From: Leyella stercorea
GTDB lineage: Bacteria > Bacteroidota > Bacteroidia > Bacteroidales > Bacteroidaceae
Direction of reading: 5' to 3'
Length of the DNA: 64,000 bases
NCBI RefSeq assembly: GCF_021531655.1
Contig: NZ_JADYUF010000003.1
Span: forward strand, 52,503-116,502
Position 1 is the first letter of the stretch; every line of letters starts with the position of its first letter. The translations under genes were made by a program, and so were the position numbers. The notes under the pieces were generated by a model. The model saw nothing but the letters and a program-made list of their open reading frames with translations. It was not told the origin of the DNA and did no database searches. This document shows positions 34,527 through 44,089 of this stretch, in pieces.

Positions 34527-35948
34527 TTAAGCCTTTTCTTCCAACAATACCACGTTCTCGACGTGCGGAGTATGCGGGAACATGTCAACAGGCTGCACCT
34601 CCTTGACGCTGTATGCCACGTCAAGAGCCTGCAAGTCGCGTGCCTGTGTAGCCGGATTGCAGCTGACATATACTATGCGCTTCGGGTGAGCACGCAGGAT
34701 TGTCTCTATAACATCGGGATGCATGCCTGCACGAGGTGGATCGGTGATGATGACATCGGGACGGCCGTGCTCGGCGATGAACTCGTCGTTGAGAATGTCC
34801 TTCATGTCGCCTGCATAGAACTTGGTGTTGGCTATGTTGTTGACGTTAGAATTGACCTTGGCGTCCTCGATTGCCTCGGGCACATACTCGATACCTATCA
34901 CCTCACGAGCCTGGCGAGCCACGAAGTTGGCAATAGTACCCGTACCTGTGTAGAGGTCGTAAACAAGCTCGTCGCCGGTGAGCTGTGCAAACTCACGCGC
35001 TACCGAATAGAGATGATAAGCCTGCTCGGTATTGGTCTGATAGAAACTCTTGGGGCCTACCTTGAAGCGCAGGTTCTCCATAGTCTCGTATATATGGTCG
35101 TTGCCTTTGAATACCGAGAGGTCGAGATCGCCGAATGTGTCGTTGCACTTCTGATTGTCGACGTACATGAGCGAGGTAATCTCGGGGAACATGTCGGCAA
35201 TGTGCTGCAACAAACCTTTGGCTCGCTGCTCGTCACCTTCTTCATCATAGTGGAACTGAATGAGAACCATCCACTCGCCGGTATTGGAGTTGCGTATCAT
35301 AATGTCGCGCAACAGACCGTGCTGCTGGCGCAAATCAAAGAATGTCATACCCGTTTCGAAGGCATAATCGCGTATGGCGTTGCGTATGCGGTTGTGCAAG
35401 TCGTCCATGAGCCAGCACTTCTCGATAGGCAGAATCTTGTCGAATGCGCCCGTGATGTGGAATCCTATGCCGTTCATGTTGTCAAACTGAGTGCCCTCGG
35501 CTATCTGTTCGCGTGTGAGCCAACGCTTGTTGCAGCATCCGAACTCAAGCTTGTTGCGATACTCCTTGATATGTACCGAACCCATAATCGGGCGGAACTC
35601 GGGCAAAGGTATCTTACCGATGCGACGCAGCTGGTCGTGTACCTGCTGCTGCTTGGCCTTGAGCTGCTCGGCATAGGGAAGGTTCTGCCACTTGCAGCCG
35701 CCACAAATGCCGAAGTGCTGGCACATAGGCTCTTCGCGCACTTCGCTCTTCTTGATGAATCTTATCACTTCTGCCTCGCAGTAGCTGTGCTTCTTCTTGC
35801 GCACCTGCAGGTCGACAACGTCGCCCGGAACGGCAAACGGCACGAACACTACCATATCGTTGACGTGAGCCAACGACTTGCCCTCTGCTGCCACAGCCTC
35901 AATAGTTACGTTCTCGAGTATCGGAAGCGGTTTCTTTTTTCTTGACAT
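34527..35948 (-). CDS. rlmD: 23S rRNA (uracil-C5)-methyltransferase, RlmD/RumA family
   Basis: 473 aa. An N-terminal TRAM-type RNA-binding domain (about 10-65) is followed by the iron-sulfur cysteines in MCQHFGICGGCKWQ (Cys76, 82, 85), then the AdoMet-binding segment YDLYTGTGTIANFVA, DPPRAGMHP, and the catalytic VSCNPATQARD. The family forms m5U in rRNA in the cytoplasm; assignment to position 1939 rests on homology. A -7 box TAATTTTG lies at 35978-35985 on the minus strand. It is monocistronic. Confidence 0.93.
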   Translation of the reverse strand: MSRKKKPLPILENVTIEAVAAEGKSLAHVNDMVVFVPFAVPGDVVDLQVRKKKHSYCEAEVIRFIKKSEVREEPMCQHFGICGGCKWQNLPYAEQLKAKQQQVHDQLRRIGKIPLPEFRPIMGSVHIKEYRNKLEFGCCNKRWLTREQIAEGTQFDNMNGIGFHITGAFDKILPIEKCWLMDDLHNRIRNAIRDYAFETGMTFFDLRQQHGLLRDIMIRNSNTGEWMVLIQFHYDEEGDEQRAKGLLQHIADMFPEITSLMYVDNQKCNDTFGDLDLSVFKGNDHIYETMENLRFKVGPKSFYQTNTEQAYHLYSVAREFAQLTGDELVYDLYTGTGTIANFVARQAREVIGIEYVPEAIEDAKVNSNVNNIANTKFYAGDMKDILNDEFIAEHGRPDVIITDPPRAGMHPDVIETILRAHPKRIVYVSCNPATQARDLQALDVAYSVKEVQPVDMFPHTPHVENVVLLEEKA

Positions 35949-36030
35949 ATATGTTTCTTTTCTATTTTTTCAAAATGCAAAATTAGCCATTTTTATTGAT
36001 ATAAAGGGGTCCATTCATACAAAAAACGAC

Positions 36031-36097
36031 AAAAAACGGGCTGCATGTCCTCATACTCGCCGCATCTGACGGCATAGTGATGAAGGCATGCAGCCCG
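36031..36097 (-). terminator. Terminator after serine palmitoyltransferase
   Basis: On the minus strand CGGGCTGCATGC pairs with CATGCAGCCCG across a structured loop, followed by TTTTTTGTCGTTTTTT. Confidence 0.8.
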
Positions 36098-36143
36098 TAG
36101 TGTAAAAAAAACAAAGTGACTTCTACTTTAAGTAGAGTGATTC

Positions 36144-37331
36144 TTACTTTATAATGCCCAGCTCTGTAAATACGCGCTTGAGTATCTGAACGCCACGCTC
36201 AACCTGCTCTTCGGTGTGTGTAGCCATAAGTGCAAAGCGCACCAATGTGTCCTGAGGAGCACATGCAGGCGGTATAACCGGATTGATGAACACGCCATAC
36301 TCGAAAGCCTTTGCAGTAGCAAGGAATGTCTTGTCAACGTCGTGTACGTAGAGCGGAATGATAGGACTCTCGGTTTCACCGATCTCAAATCCCTCCTCCT
36401 TGAAGCGGCGCAGAGCATAACGTGTTACGTTCCACAGCTTCTCGATACGCTCAGGTTCATTCTGGATGATGTGCAGCGCCTCAAGAGCGGCGGCAGTAGC
36501 AGCCGGCGTGTTTGATGCGCTGAAGATATATGTACGGCATGTGTGACGCAGATAATTGATTGTATCCTTGTCGCCGGCGATAAATCCGCCGATGCTTGCC
36601 ATTGACTTTGAGAATGTACCCATGATAAGGTCTACCTCGTCGGTTAGTCCGAAATAGTCGCAAACACCACGTCCCTGCTTGCCGAATACGCCAAGGCCGT
36701 GTGCCTCGTCAACCATAATCGAGCAGTTGTACTTGTGCTTCAGCTCGACAATCTTAGGCAGATTGGCGAGGTCGCCCTCCATAGAGAACACACCGTCAAC
36801 AACGATCAGCTTGATAGCCTCATGAGGAAGGTTCTTCAATACGCGCTCAAGATCCTCCATATCGTTGTGCTTGTAGTGCAGCTGTGTAGCGAACGACAGA
36901 CGGCGTCCGTCGACGATGCTCGCATGGTCGCGGTCGTCGCAGATGATATAGTCGCCACGTCCTACAACAACTGCCAATACGCCAGAGTTAACGAAGAAAC
37001 CTGTAGAGAAACACAATGTCTCGTCCTTGCCTACATATGTGGCGAGTTCCTTCTCAAGCTGCACGTGCAAGTCGAGTGTACCGTTAAGGAAGCGACTGCC
37101 GGCACATCCCGAACCATACTTGTCGAGAGCGGCCTTGGCAGCATCGATGATGCGCTGGTCGCCTGTAAGTCCGGTGTATGCATTTGAACCGAACATAAGA
37201 ACCTTATGTCCGCCCATCTCTACTTCTGTACCCTGCTTGCTCGTTATCTCACGGAAATAAGGATACACGCCTTCTGCCATGTATTTCTGCGGAAGACGAT
37301 AGCTCTTGTACTTTTCCTGTAATTGTCCCAT
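36144..37331 (-). CDS. spt: Serine palmitoyltransferase (alpha-oxoamine synthase family)
   Basis: 395 aa from MGQLQEKYKSYRL, chosen because it matches the family's length; an ATG 54 bp upstream is possible. PLP-enzyme motifs are complete: DEAHGLGVFG (Asp208, His211) and the Schiff-base lysine Lys242 in GTFSKSMASIGGF. It would condense serine with palmitoyl-CoA to start sphingolipid synthesis in the cytoplasm, a known Bacteroidetes trait. The sister enzymes KBL and BioF are the alternatives; the divergent lipid kinase next door favours sphingolipids. A TAACTTTG -7 box lies at 37383-37390 on the minus strand. Confidence 0.87.
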   Translation of the reverse strand: MGQLQEKYKSYRLPQKYMAEGVYPYFREITSKQGTEVEMGGHKVLMFGSNAYTGLTGDQRIIDAAKAALDKYGSGCAGSRFLNGTLDLHVQLEKELATYVGKDETLCFSTGFFVNSGVLAVVVGRGDYIICDDRDHASIVDGRRLSFATQLHYKHNDMEDLERVLKNLPHEAIKLIVVDGVFSMEGDLANLPKIVELKHKYNCSIMVDEAHGLGVFGKQGRGVCDYFGLTDEVDLIMGTFSKSMASIGGFIAGDKDTINYLRHTCRTYIFSASNTPAATAAALEALHIIQNEPERIEKLWNVTRYALRRFKEEGFEIGETESPIIPLYVHDVDKTFLATAKAFEYGVFINPVIPPACAPQDTLVRFALMATHTEEQVERGVQILKRVFTELGIIK

Positions 37332-37521
37332 CTTAATATTAAAAAAAGGTATCGTATACCTCCATTTGTTTATTTCAGGCTGCAAAGTTACAAAAAAGAA
37401 CCCAAATAAGGACGTTTTTCTTGAGAAATGTGTTATTTTTGGATTTTTAATTGTAGAAATCTATACAAGAAATCAAAAATTATTATTTTTGTAACTATAA
37501 TTATATATTTCAACAACACGT

Positions 37522-38550
37522 ATGAAGAAAAAAGCCGTTTTCGTTATAAACCTTATATCCGGCACATCCGACAAGGCTGCCATACCAGGGCTTATCGACA
37601 TGTATCTCGATAAGGAGAAGTTCGAGTACGAGATTGCCATAACCCAATATGCAGGACACGCCTCGGAGATTGCAGCTAAGGCGAAGGATGACGGCGTGGA
37701 CGTTGTAGTAGCTGTTGGAGGCGACGGAACCGTCAACGAAGTAGCTCGTGCCATAGTGCATTCAGATACGGCGCTGGGCATAATACCCTGCGGATCGGGC
37801 AACGGACTGGCACGCCACCTGCTATTGCCACTCAATGTGCGCAAAGCCATTGATGTCATAAACAGATGCGAAGTGCGCCAACTCGACTACGGTATCATCA
37901 ACGACTACCCTTTCTTCTGCACATGCGGCATGGGATTTGACGCTTTTGTGAGCATGAAGTTTGCCGAAGCGGGCAAGCGCGGACCCATCACTTATGTGGA
38001 GAATGTGCTGCGCGAGGGACTGAAATACAAACCCGAGACATACACCATCGAGGACGAGAGCGGCACGCTACAGTACAAGGCGTTCCTCATATCGTGCGCC
38101 AATGCGTCGCAATATGGCAACAATGCATATATAGCTCCGCAGGCTTCGATGAGCGACGGACTGATGGACGTGATAATAATGGAGCCGTTCGACGTGTTCG
38201 AAGCTCCGCAGATAAGCATCGAGATGTTCAGCAAGACGCTCGACAAGAACTCCAAGATAAAGACGTTCCGTACACGCCATCTGCACATACACCGCGACAA
38301 GCCGGGCGTGATACACTACGACGGCGACCCCGTAATGACTGGTGCCGACATCGACATCGAACTTAAGCCGAAGGGAATAAACATTATCGTCAACACTATG
38401 GCCGACCGCAGCGAACGACAACCCAACGCCTTGCAGAATGCGGCAGCCGAACTCTTTAACGAGATAAACGAAATACGCGAAGGCATAGCACAAAGCCGAC
38501 GCAAATTCCAGCAATGGAGCAAGGCTATACAGAAAAGGCTAAACATCTGA
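37522..38550 (+). CDS. Diacylglycerol-kinase-family lipid kinase
   Basis: 342 aa. The nucleotide-binding GGDGT motif is at 66-70, followed by IPCGSGNGLARHL near residue 92, both hallmarks of the DAGK catalytic domain shared by diacylglycerol, sphingosine and YegS kinases. There is no signal peptide. It should phosphorylate a lipid at the inner face of the membrane. It is divergent from serine palmitoyltransferase with a shared 190-bp region, and similar pairing is known in Bacteroides, so a sphingoid-base substrate is plausible but inferred. The methyltransferase gene starts 25 bp downstream and may be co-transcribed. Confidence 0.88.
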   Translation: MKKKAVFVINLISGTSDKAAIPGLIDMYLDKEKFEYEIAITQYAGHASEIAAKAKDDGVDVVVAVGGDGTVNEVARAIVHSDTALGIIPCGSGNGLARHLLLPLNVRKAIDVINRCEVRQLDYGIINDYPFFCTCGMGFDAFVSMKFAEAGKRGPITYVENVLREGLKYKPETYTIEDESGTLQYKAFLISCANASQYGNNAYIAPQASMSDGLMDVIIMEPFDVFEAPQISIEMFSKTLDKNSKIKTFRTRHLHIHRDKPGVIHYDGDPVMTGADIDIELKPKGINIIVNTMADRSERQPNALQNAAAELFNEINEIREGIAQSRRKFQQWSKAIQKRLNI

Positions 38551-38575
38551 AATACGTGTACATACCGACTGAACG

Positions 38576-39286
38576 ATGAGCAGTAGAGGATTCACATTCA
38601 AGCAATTTGACATTAAGCACGACAAGTGTGCCATGAAGGTAGGCACCGACGGCGTGCTTCTTGGTGCATGGGCTGAAGGCGGACAACGTATACTCGACAT
38701 CGGAACGGGCACCGGACTGATTGCTATAATGATGGCACAACGATACGGCGAAGCCTCTGTCACAGGCGTAGACATCGACCACGACGCTGCCATTCAGGCA
38801 CGCGACAACGCAAGCCGCACTCCTTTTGCCAGCCGTATCAGCATAGTCGAATCGCCAGTACAGAACCTCTCTGCCGACACACACGGACTATTTGACGCCA
38901 TAGTGTGCAATCCGCCGTTCTTCACCGACTCGCTCAAGAATCCCGACCAGCAACGTGCCGTGGCACGACATGCCGACACCCTGCCCTATCGACAGCTGTT
39001 CGAGACGGTGGCACGACTGCTTGCAGCCAACGGCGAATTCAGCGCCGTGATACCAGCCGACTGCCTCAGCCAATTCTGCACCGAAGCTTACATGGCAAAC
39101 CTTACACCTTCACGACGCTGCGCCATACGCACCACACAGCGCAAACAGCCTAAACGCTATCTCATAGCATTCCGCCACGCATCGTGTACGCACGAGTTCA
39201 TGTCTGAGGAGCAATGTCTTCAGGATGCCTTCGGCAACCGTTCGGGATGGTATGAGCAACTAACAGCCGACTTCTACATAAAATAA
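38576..39286 (+). CDS. trmN6: tRNA1(Val) (adenine-37-N6)-methyltransferase-like
   Basis: 236 aa. A class I AdoMet methyltransferase: FKQFDIKHDKCAMKVGTDGVLLGAWA at the start is typical of YfiC/TrmN6, the AdoMet loop is LDIGTGTGLIAI, and the catalytic NPPFF is at 112-116. The family makes m6A at position 37 of tRNA-Val in the cytoplasm. The start is 23 bp before the HTCS start, so the two genes may be read together, although their functions are unrelated. Confidence 0.88.
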   Translation: MSSRGFTFKQFDIKHDKCAMKVGTDGVLLGAWAEGGQRILDIGTGTGLIAIMMAQRYGEASVTGVDIDHDAAIQARDNASRTPFASRISIVESPVQNLSADTHGLFDAIVCNPPFFTDSLKNPDQQRAVARHADTLPYRQLFETVARLLAANGEFSAVIPADCLSQFCTEAYMANLTPSRRCAIRTTQRKQPKRYLIAFRHASCTHEFMSEEQCLQDAFGNRSGWYEQLTADFYIK

Positions 39287-39309
39287 TCTATACAACAAGA
39301 CCATTGACT

Positions 39310-42300
39310 ATGAGACGTCTTATTACCTTATTTATATATATAGTGTGCAGTTTGACGGCACACGCACAAAACATATACTTCAACCACCTGACTCCCGCCA
39401 ACGGACTGTCGCAAATATCCGTCAACAGCGTGTTTGCCGACAAGGGCGGAACAATATGGATGGCTACGCGTATGGGTCTGGACTACTACAACGGCAACTC
39501 CATACACGTATACAGCTACGACGCCAAAAATCCGCATTCTTTATTCTGCAACAACGTGCGCCAGGTTGTAGGCGACGGCAAGCACACCATATATCTGTCA
39601 TGCTCGGAAGGCGTAGCTTGCCTCGACGTGTACACACGACGCTTCACTACGCTGCATCGGAGCGGCAACATGTCGATATGCTACAGCGACGCCTTGTACA
39701 TGTCGGACAAGAACATTATATACCGCACCACCGACAAGGGCAAGACCAAGAAGCTGTTCGCACGACTGCCGAATCACGAAACGGTGTCTACGATGACTCT
39801 TGACAGTCGCAAAAGATTGTGGATAGGCACTACAAGCGGAGGATTGTATCTCCTGCAGGGTGGCAAACTAAAGCATATCATCAACGACGCCCACATTACT
39901 ACCATATACGAGGACTCACGCCATAATATATGGGTGGGCAGCTGGTATAACGGATTGTGGACCATTGCACCCAACGGCAACATCACCAACGTGAAGGCTG
40001 GCTCATGGCTCGTGAGCAACTTTGTCAGAACGTTCTGCGAAGACCGTCTGGGCAACATGTGGATAGGCACTTATCACGGACTGGTGCGCTACAACCCCAC
40101 TAACGGACAGCATCGTCTGTTTACTGCCGACGGCCAGGTGGGCAGCCTCACCAACTCAAGTATATGGAGCATTATATGCGACCAGCAGGGCACTCTGTGG
40201 ATAGGCACCTACTTCGGTGGCGTCAACTATGTCAATCCTGAATACGAGATATTCACACGCTATCGTGCCTCTACCAGACAGAAGGGCGCACTCAGCTTCC
40301 CCGTTGTGGGATGTATGGCTGAAGACGCAAGCGGACGGTTGTGGATAAGCACCGAAGGTGGCGGACTGAACTTATACGACCGCAAGACTAAGGAGTTCAG
40401 CCGATACAGCAGTATACCTGCTGCCAATATCAAGGCTCTGTACTTCGACCGCCAACGCAACACAATGTGGGTAGGCTCTCATCTCGACGGACTCTATCGT
40501 GTAGACCTGGCAACGGGCAACGTACGCAACTATCGCCACAATCGCAACGACCGTACATCGCTGCCTGACGACATCGTGCGCGACATCACAGAATATAAGG
40601 GACGCATATATATAGCCACACAGAACGGTGTGGCATACATCAATCCCGACGACAAGGGCACGCCTCGCTTCACCCGACTCATACAAGGCGAGCACATGCT
40701 GGCTGTGCCGAGCCTGTGCATCGACCGACACAATCGTCTGTGGATAGCCACCGACGGCAACGGCGTTTATCGCTACGACCTGAGCACGGGCAAATACAAA
40801 CACTTTGTCCACCATTCGGGCGACACCACTACTATCAGCAACAACTACGTATGCCATATCACCAACGACCGACTGGGACGTGTCTGGCTGTCGACAGCAA
40901 GTGGCAACATCAATATGTATGACGAGAAGAACAAGTACTTCACGACATACGGTACTGCCGACGGACTAAAGGGCGACGGCGTATATGCCGCCACACCTTC
41001 GTCGCTCGACAAATACAGCATGCTGCTCATTACCAACCACGGTTTCGCTGTACTCAACACCCGAACACGCGAGATACGCAACTACGACTGTGCTGTGGGC
41101 ATTCCGCTTGAGTCAATCAACGAGAAGGGACTGTACGTGACGCACGACGGCAAGGTACTCATTGGCGGCATCGACGGAATGGTGATGTTCGACGAGCGCG
41201 ACCTTTACAAGACTGCCGCGCCGTTCCGCTTGGGCTTCAGCCAGCTGTACGTCAACGGCAAGGAGATACAGCCCGACGACGGGTCGAACATCCTTGACTA
41301 CGACCTGCGATACACCAAGGAACTCACGCTCGACCACGACCAGACCGTGTTCAGCGTGGAATATTTCACCACCAACTTCATTAAGGCTAACGACCGACCC
41401 GTTGAGTTCCGACTCAAAGGACTGTCTAACCAATGGATTCCTGCACGCCAGAAGATTCTGTCGTTCAGCGGTCTGCCATCGGGAACATACACTCTCGAAC
41501 TGCGTTGCCCGGGCAGCGACATAGCCACAGCAAGTCTCAAGATACGCATACTGCCGCCTTGGTATCTCTCATGGTGGGCTTATATTATATATATAATGTG
41601 TATAGGCGCTGCCGTATGGTGGCTCTCGCTCGAATACCGCGACCGCATACGCCTGGCTGAATCGCTCAAGTTTGAAAAGCAACGTGTACGCGACATCGAG
41701 GAACAGAACCAGTCGAAGCTGCGCTTCTTCTTCAACGTGTCGCACGAGATACGCACTCCGCTCACGGTAATCATAAGTCTCGCCGACTCGCTCATCAAGG
41801 AGATATCGTGCACAGGCGACACGCGCAACAAGCTGACAGGCATCTACCGCAACTGCAACCAGCTGCGCAGCCTCATATCCGAACTGCTCGACTTCCGCAA
41901 ACAGGAGCAGGGACACACACATATCCACGCACGCCATGCCGACATGTCGGCTCTGCTGCGCAATACGGCGACGCTCTTCACCGAGTATACATTGGGCAAG
42001 GACATCACCCTACAGATTGATGTGCCCGACCAACTGCCTATGTGGTTCGACCCGAAGCAGATGCAAAAGGTGGTGAGCAATCTCGTATCCAACGCCATCA
42101 AGCATACTCCGCAGGGCGGAATGGTGACTATTGCGGCACATGCCGACGACTCTCAGGCTGTAATAACGGTCAGCGACACCGGTTCGGGCATTGCCAAGGA
42201 GGATCTGCCGCATCTGTTCAGCCGATTCTATCAGGCTCGCAACATCGAGACTGTTGCCGACATCGGCACCGGCATCGGTCTGAACCTGACCAAAGGCATT

Positions 42301-43302
42301 GTCGACATGCACCACGGAACGATTGAGGTGACATCAGAACAGGGACAGGGCACCAAGTTCAGCGTGACGCTGCCTACCAAGCGCGACGCTTTCGCTGCCG
42401 AGGAAACCACCGACGAACCATTGCCTAACGACAATACCAAGGAACTTCTGGCAGCTAACGACAGCGCCACAACGAGTCACACCTCGGTGGAAAACGACAC
42501 AAGCAATACTCCTGAAGGTCACGACGAGCGCCCGATAATACTCATTGTCGAGGACAACGACGACATCCGACAGCTGCTCTCTACGCTCTTCGCCCCACTC
42601 TACCGCACACGCACGGCTGTAGACGGAGCCGAAGCTCTGGAGATGATAGGCGACGAAATGCCCGACATCATCCTCAGCGACGTGATGATGCCTAACATCG
42701 ACGGACTGGAATTGTGCAAGACCATAAAGCACGACTTCACTACCTGTCACATCCCGGTGGTTCTGCTCACGGCACGCACAGCCGTCGAGAAGAAGTTAGA
42801 AGGACTGAAAACGGGTGCCGACGACTACATTACAAAGCCGTTCAACAACGATGTTCTCGTGTCGCGATGCAACAACCTCATCAATATGCGACGCCTGCTG
42901 CAACGTAAGTTCAGCCAGCATCCACATCACGAGGCCGACATGCTCGCCACCAATCCTATGGATAAGGACCTGCTCGACCGCGCTATGCTCATCATCGACC
43001 GCTACTATTCCGACTCAGAATTCAGCGTTGACACATTTGCAAGAGAAATAGGAATGTCGCGCACAGCATTCTTCAACAAGTGGAAGAACCTTACGGGCGA
43101 AACCCCAAAGAGCTTCATCCTCAACCTGCGACTGCGTAAAGCCGCCGATATGTTGCGCGAACGTCACGACCTGAGCATTGCTGAAGTGAGCTACGCCAAC
43201 GGCTTCTCTTCGCCACGCTACTTCTGCAAGTGCTTCAAGGATACGTACAAGATACAGCCCTCGGCTTATCGTAATGCCGACAACCAACAGCCGGCACAGT
43301 AG
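39310..43302 (+). CDS. Hybrid two-component system regulator (HTCS)
   Basis: 1330 aa from ATG; a TTG two codons upstream is also possible. In order: signal peptide (to AHAQ), two seven-bladed periplasmic propellers (repeats such as GTIWMATRMGLDYYNG, about 25-665), a Y_Y_Y domain (about 680-760), one membrane helix (WWAYIIYIMCIGAAVWWL), HisKA with NVSHEIRTP (His about 812), an HATPase domain (DTGSGIAKEDLP), a receiver with phospho-acceptor Asp about 1124 in ILSDVMMP, and an AraC-type helix-turn-helix. Such sensors bind oligosaccharides in the periplasm and switch on a nearby utilisation locus. The nearest one is the glycosaminoglycan locus from 47720, separated by an AT-rich block. No promoter pair was found. 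Confidence 0.95.
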   Translation: MRRLITLFIYIVCSLTAHAQNIYFNHLTPANGLSQISVNSVFADKGGTIWMATRMGLDYYNGNSIHVYSYDAKNPHSLFCNNVRQVVGDGKHTIYLSCSEGVACLDVYTRRFTTLHRSGNMSICYSDALYMSDKNIIYRTTDKGKTKKLFARLPNHETVSTMTLDSRKRLWIGTTSGGLYLLQGGKLKHIINDAHITTIYEDSRHNIWVGSWYNGLWTIAPNGNITNVKAGSWLVSNFVRTFCEDRLGNMWIGTYHGLVRYNPTNGQHRLFTADGQVGSLTNSSIWSIICDQQGTLWIGTYFGGVNYVNPEYEIFTRYRASTRQKGALSFPVVGCMAEDASGRLWISTEGGGLNLYDRKTKEFSRYSSIPAANIKALYFDRQRNTMWVGSHLDGLYRVDLATGNVRNYRHNRNDRTSLPDDIVRDITEYKGRIYIATQNGVAYINPDDKGTPRFTRLIQGEHMLAVPSLCIDRHNRLWIATDGNGVYRYDLSTGKYKHFVHHSGDTTTISNNYVCHITNDRLGRVWLSTASGNINMYDEKNKYFTTYGTADGLKGDGVYAATPSSLDKYSMLLITNHGFAVLNTRTREIRNYDCAVGIPLESINEKGLYVTHDGKVLIGGIDGMVMFDERDLYKTAAPFRLGFSQLYVNGKEIQPDDGSNILDYDLRYTKELTLDHDQTVFSVEYFTTNFIKANDRPVEFRLKGLSNQWIPARQKILSFSGLPSGTYTLELRCPGSDIATASLKIRILPPWYLSWWAYIIYIMCIGAAVWWLSLEYRDRIRLAESLKFEKQRVRDIEEQNQSKLRFFFNVSHEIRTPLTVIISLADSLIKEISCTGDTRNKLTGIYRNCNQLRSLISELLDFRKQEQGHTHIHARHADMSALLRNTATLFTEYTLGKDITLQIDVPDQLPMWFDPKQMQKVVSNLVSNAIKHTPQGGMVTIAAHADDSQAVITVSDTGSGIAKEDLPHLFSRFYQARNIETVADIGTGIGLNLTKGIVDMHHGTIEVTSEQGQGTKFSVTLPTKRDAFAAEETTDEPLPNDNTKELLAANDSATTSHTSVENDTSNTPEGHDERPIILIVEDNDDIRQLLSTLFAPLYRTRTAVDGAEALEMIGDEMPDIILSDVMMPNIDGLELCKTIKHDFTTCHIPVVLLTARTAVEKKLEGLKTGADDYITKPFNNDVLVSRCNNLINMRRLLQRKFSQHPHHEADMLATNPMDKDLLDRAMLIIDRYYSDSEFSVDTFAREIGMSRTAFFNKWKNLTGETPKSFILNLRLRKAADMLRERHDLSIAEVSYANGFSSPRYFCKCFKDTYKIQPSAYRNADNQQPAQ

Positions 43303-43324
43303 GCAAAGGGGAATACATTTTACA

Positions 43325-43385
43325 GCATTCTATGTTTCTACGCAAGAAAAACTTAAAATTTTACTTGCGTAGAAACATATAATGC
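43325..43385. repeat. Hairpin sharing GCATTCTATGTTTCTAC with the porin terminator
   Basis: Arms 43325-43346 and 43364-43385 pair over 22 bp with one mismatch, around an AT-rich loop. It sits just after the HTCS stop and may terminate it, though no T-run follows on the plus strand. Confidence 0.7.
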
Positions 43386-43468
43386 ACATCCTCATACAAA
43401 ACCAGCAAAAGCATACGGTATTTTATAAAATTATCCGTAGAATATTACCACATTTCCAAAATTAATTG

Positions 43469-43476
43469 TATTTTTG
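43469..43476 (+). promoter_or_regulatory. -7 element upstream of the AbiE pair
   Basis: TATTTTTG followed by CAG, about 30 bp before the antitoxin ATG; no -33 TTTG at the usual distance. Confidence 0.4.
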
Positions 43477-43506
43477 CAGCAGTGATAACATATAATAAAA
43501 TGTGAA

Positions 43507-44088
43507 ATGGACAATATAATGCATAAAGTGTCAGCACTTGGAGGCACAATCTCTACGACTGATATACCTGATACGTCAGAGTATAAGCGGCTGCTGAGAG
43601 CCAAAGAACGTGGCGACCTGATAAAGTTGCGTCACGGCATATATGCAGTCCCTGATGCCTTGCTTAATACAATGATTGATGTGGAGCGGATTGTGCCAAA
43701 TGGTATCATATGCCTATACAATGCCTGGTCTTACCATCAGCTTTCGACAACAGTTCCACCTGCCTTTTGCATTGCCATTGCCAATAAACGGAAAGTGGTA
43801 ATACCCGATACCCTTCCGATAGAACTGTATTATTGGAAAAAGGAGAACCTGGAGTTTGGCATTATGGATGCTGATATTTCCGGAAACCATGTTCGCATTA
43901 CCGATATGGAGCGAAGTGTTTGTGATGCTGTGAAATACAGAAACAAATTGGGTTTGGATATATGTGCGGAAGTGATACGCTCTTATCTGAGAAAGCCTAA
44001 TCGTAATCTCACTCGTTTGCAAGATTTTGCAAAACGCCTCAGAGTGTTCAACACACTGAAAAATTACCTTGAAATAGCAATAGAATAA
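43507..44088 (+). CDS. abiEi: AbiEi-type antitoxin/transcriptional regulator
   Basis: 193 aa. The N-terminus has the wing-helix-like segment of the AbiEi antitoxin family: ISTTDIPDTSEYKRLLRAKERGDLIKLRHGIYAVPD. A beta-rich middle (WSYHQLSTTVPPAFCIAIANKRKV) and helical end follow, as in type IV toxin-antitoxin regulators, which repress their own promoter and neutralise AbiEii. The toxin gene begins one base after the stop codon. The gene is visibly AT-rich against its neighbours, a sign of transfer. Confidence 0.87.
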   Translation: MDNIMHKVSALGGTISTTDIPDTSEYKRLLRAKERGDLIKLRHGIYAVPDALLNTMIDVERIVPNGIICLYNAWSYHQLSTTVPPAFCIAIANKRKVVIPDTLPIELYYWKKENLEFGIMDADISGNHVRITDMERSVCDAVKYRNKLGLDICAEVIRSYLRKPNRNLTRLQDFAKRLRVFNTLKNYLEIAIE

Positions 44089-44089
44089 A

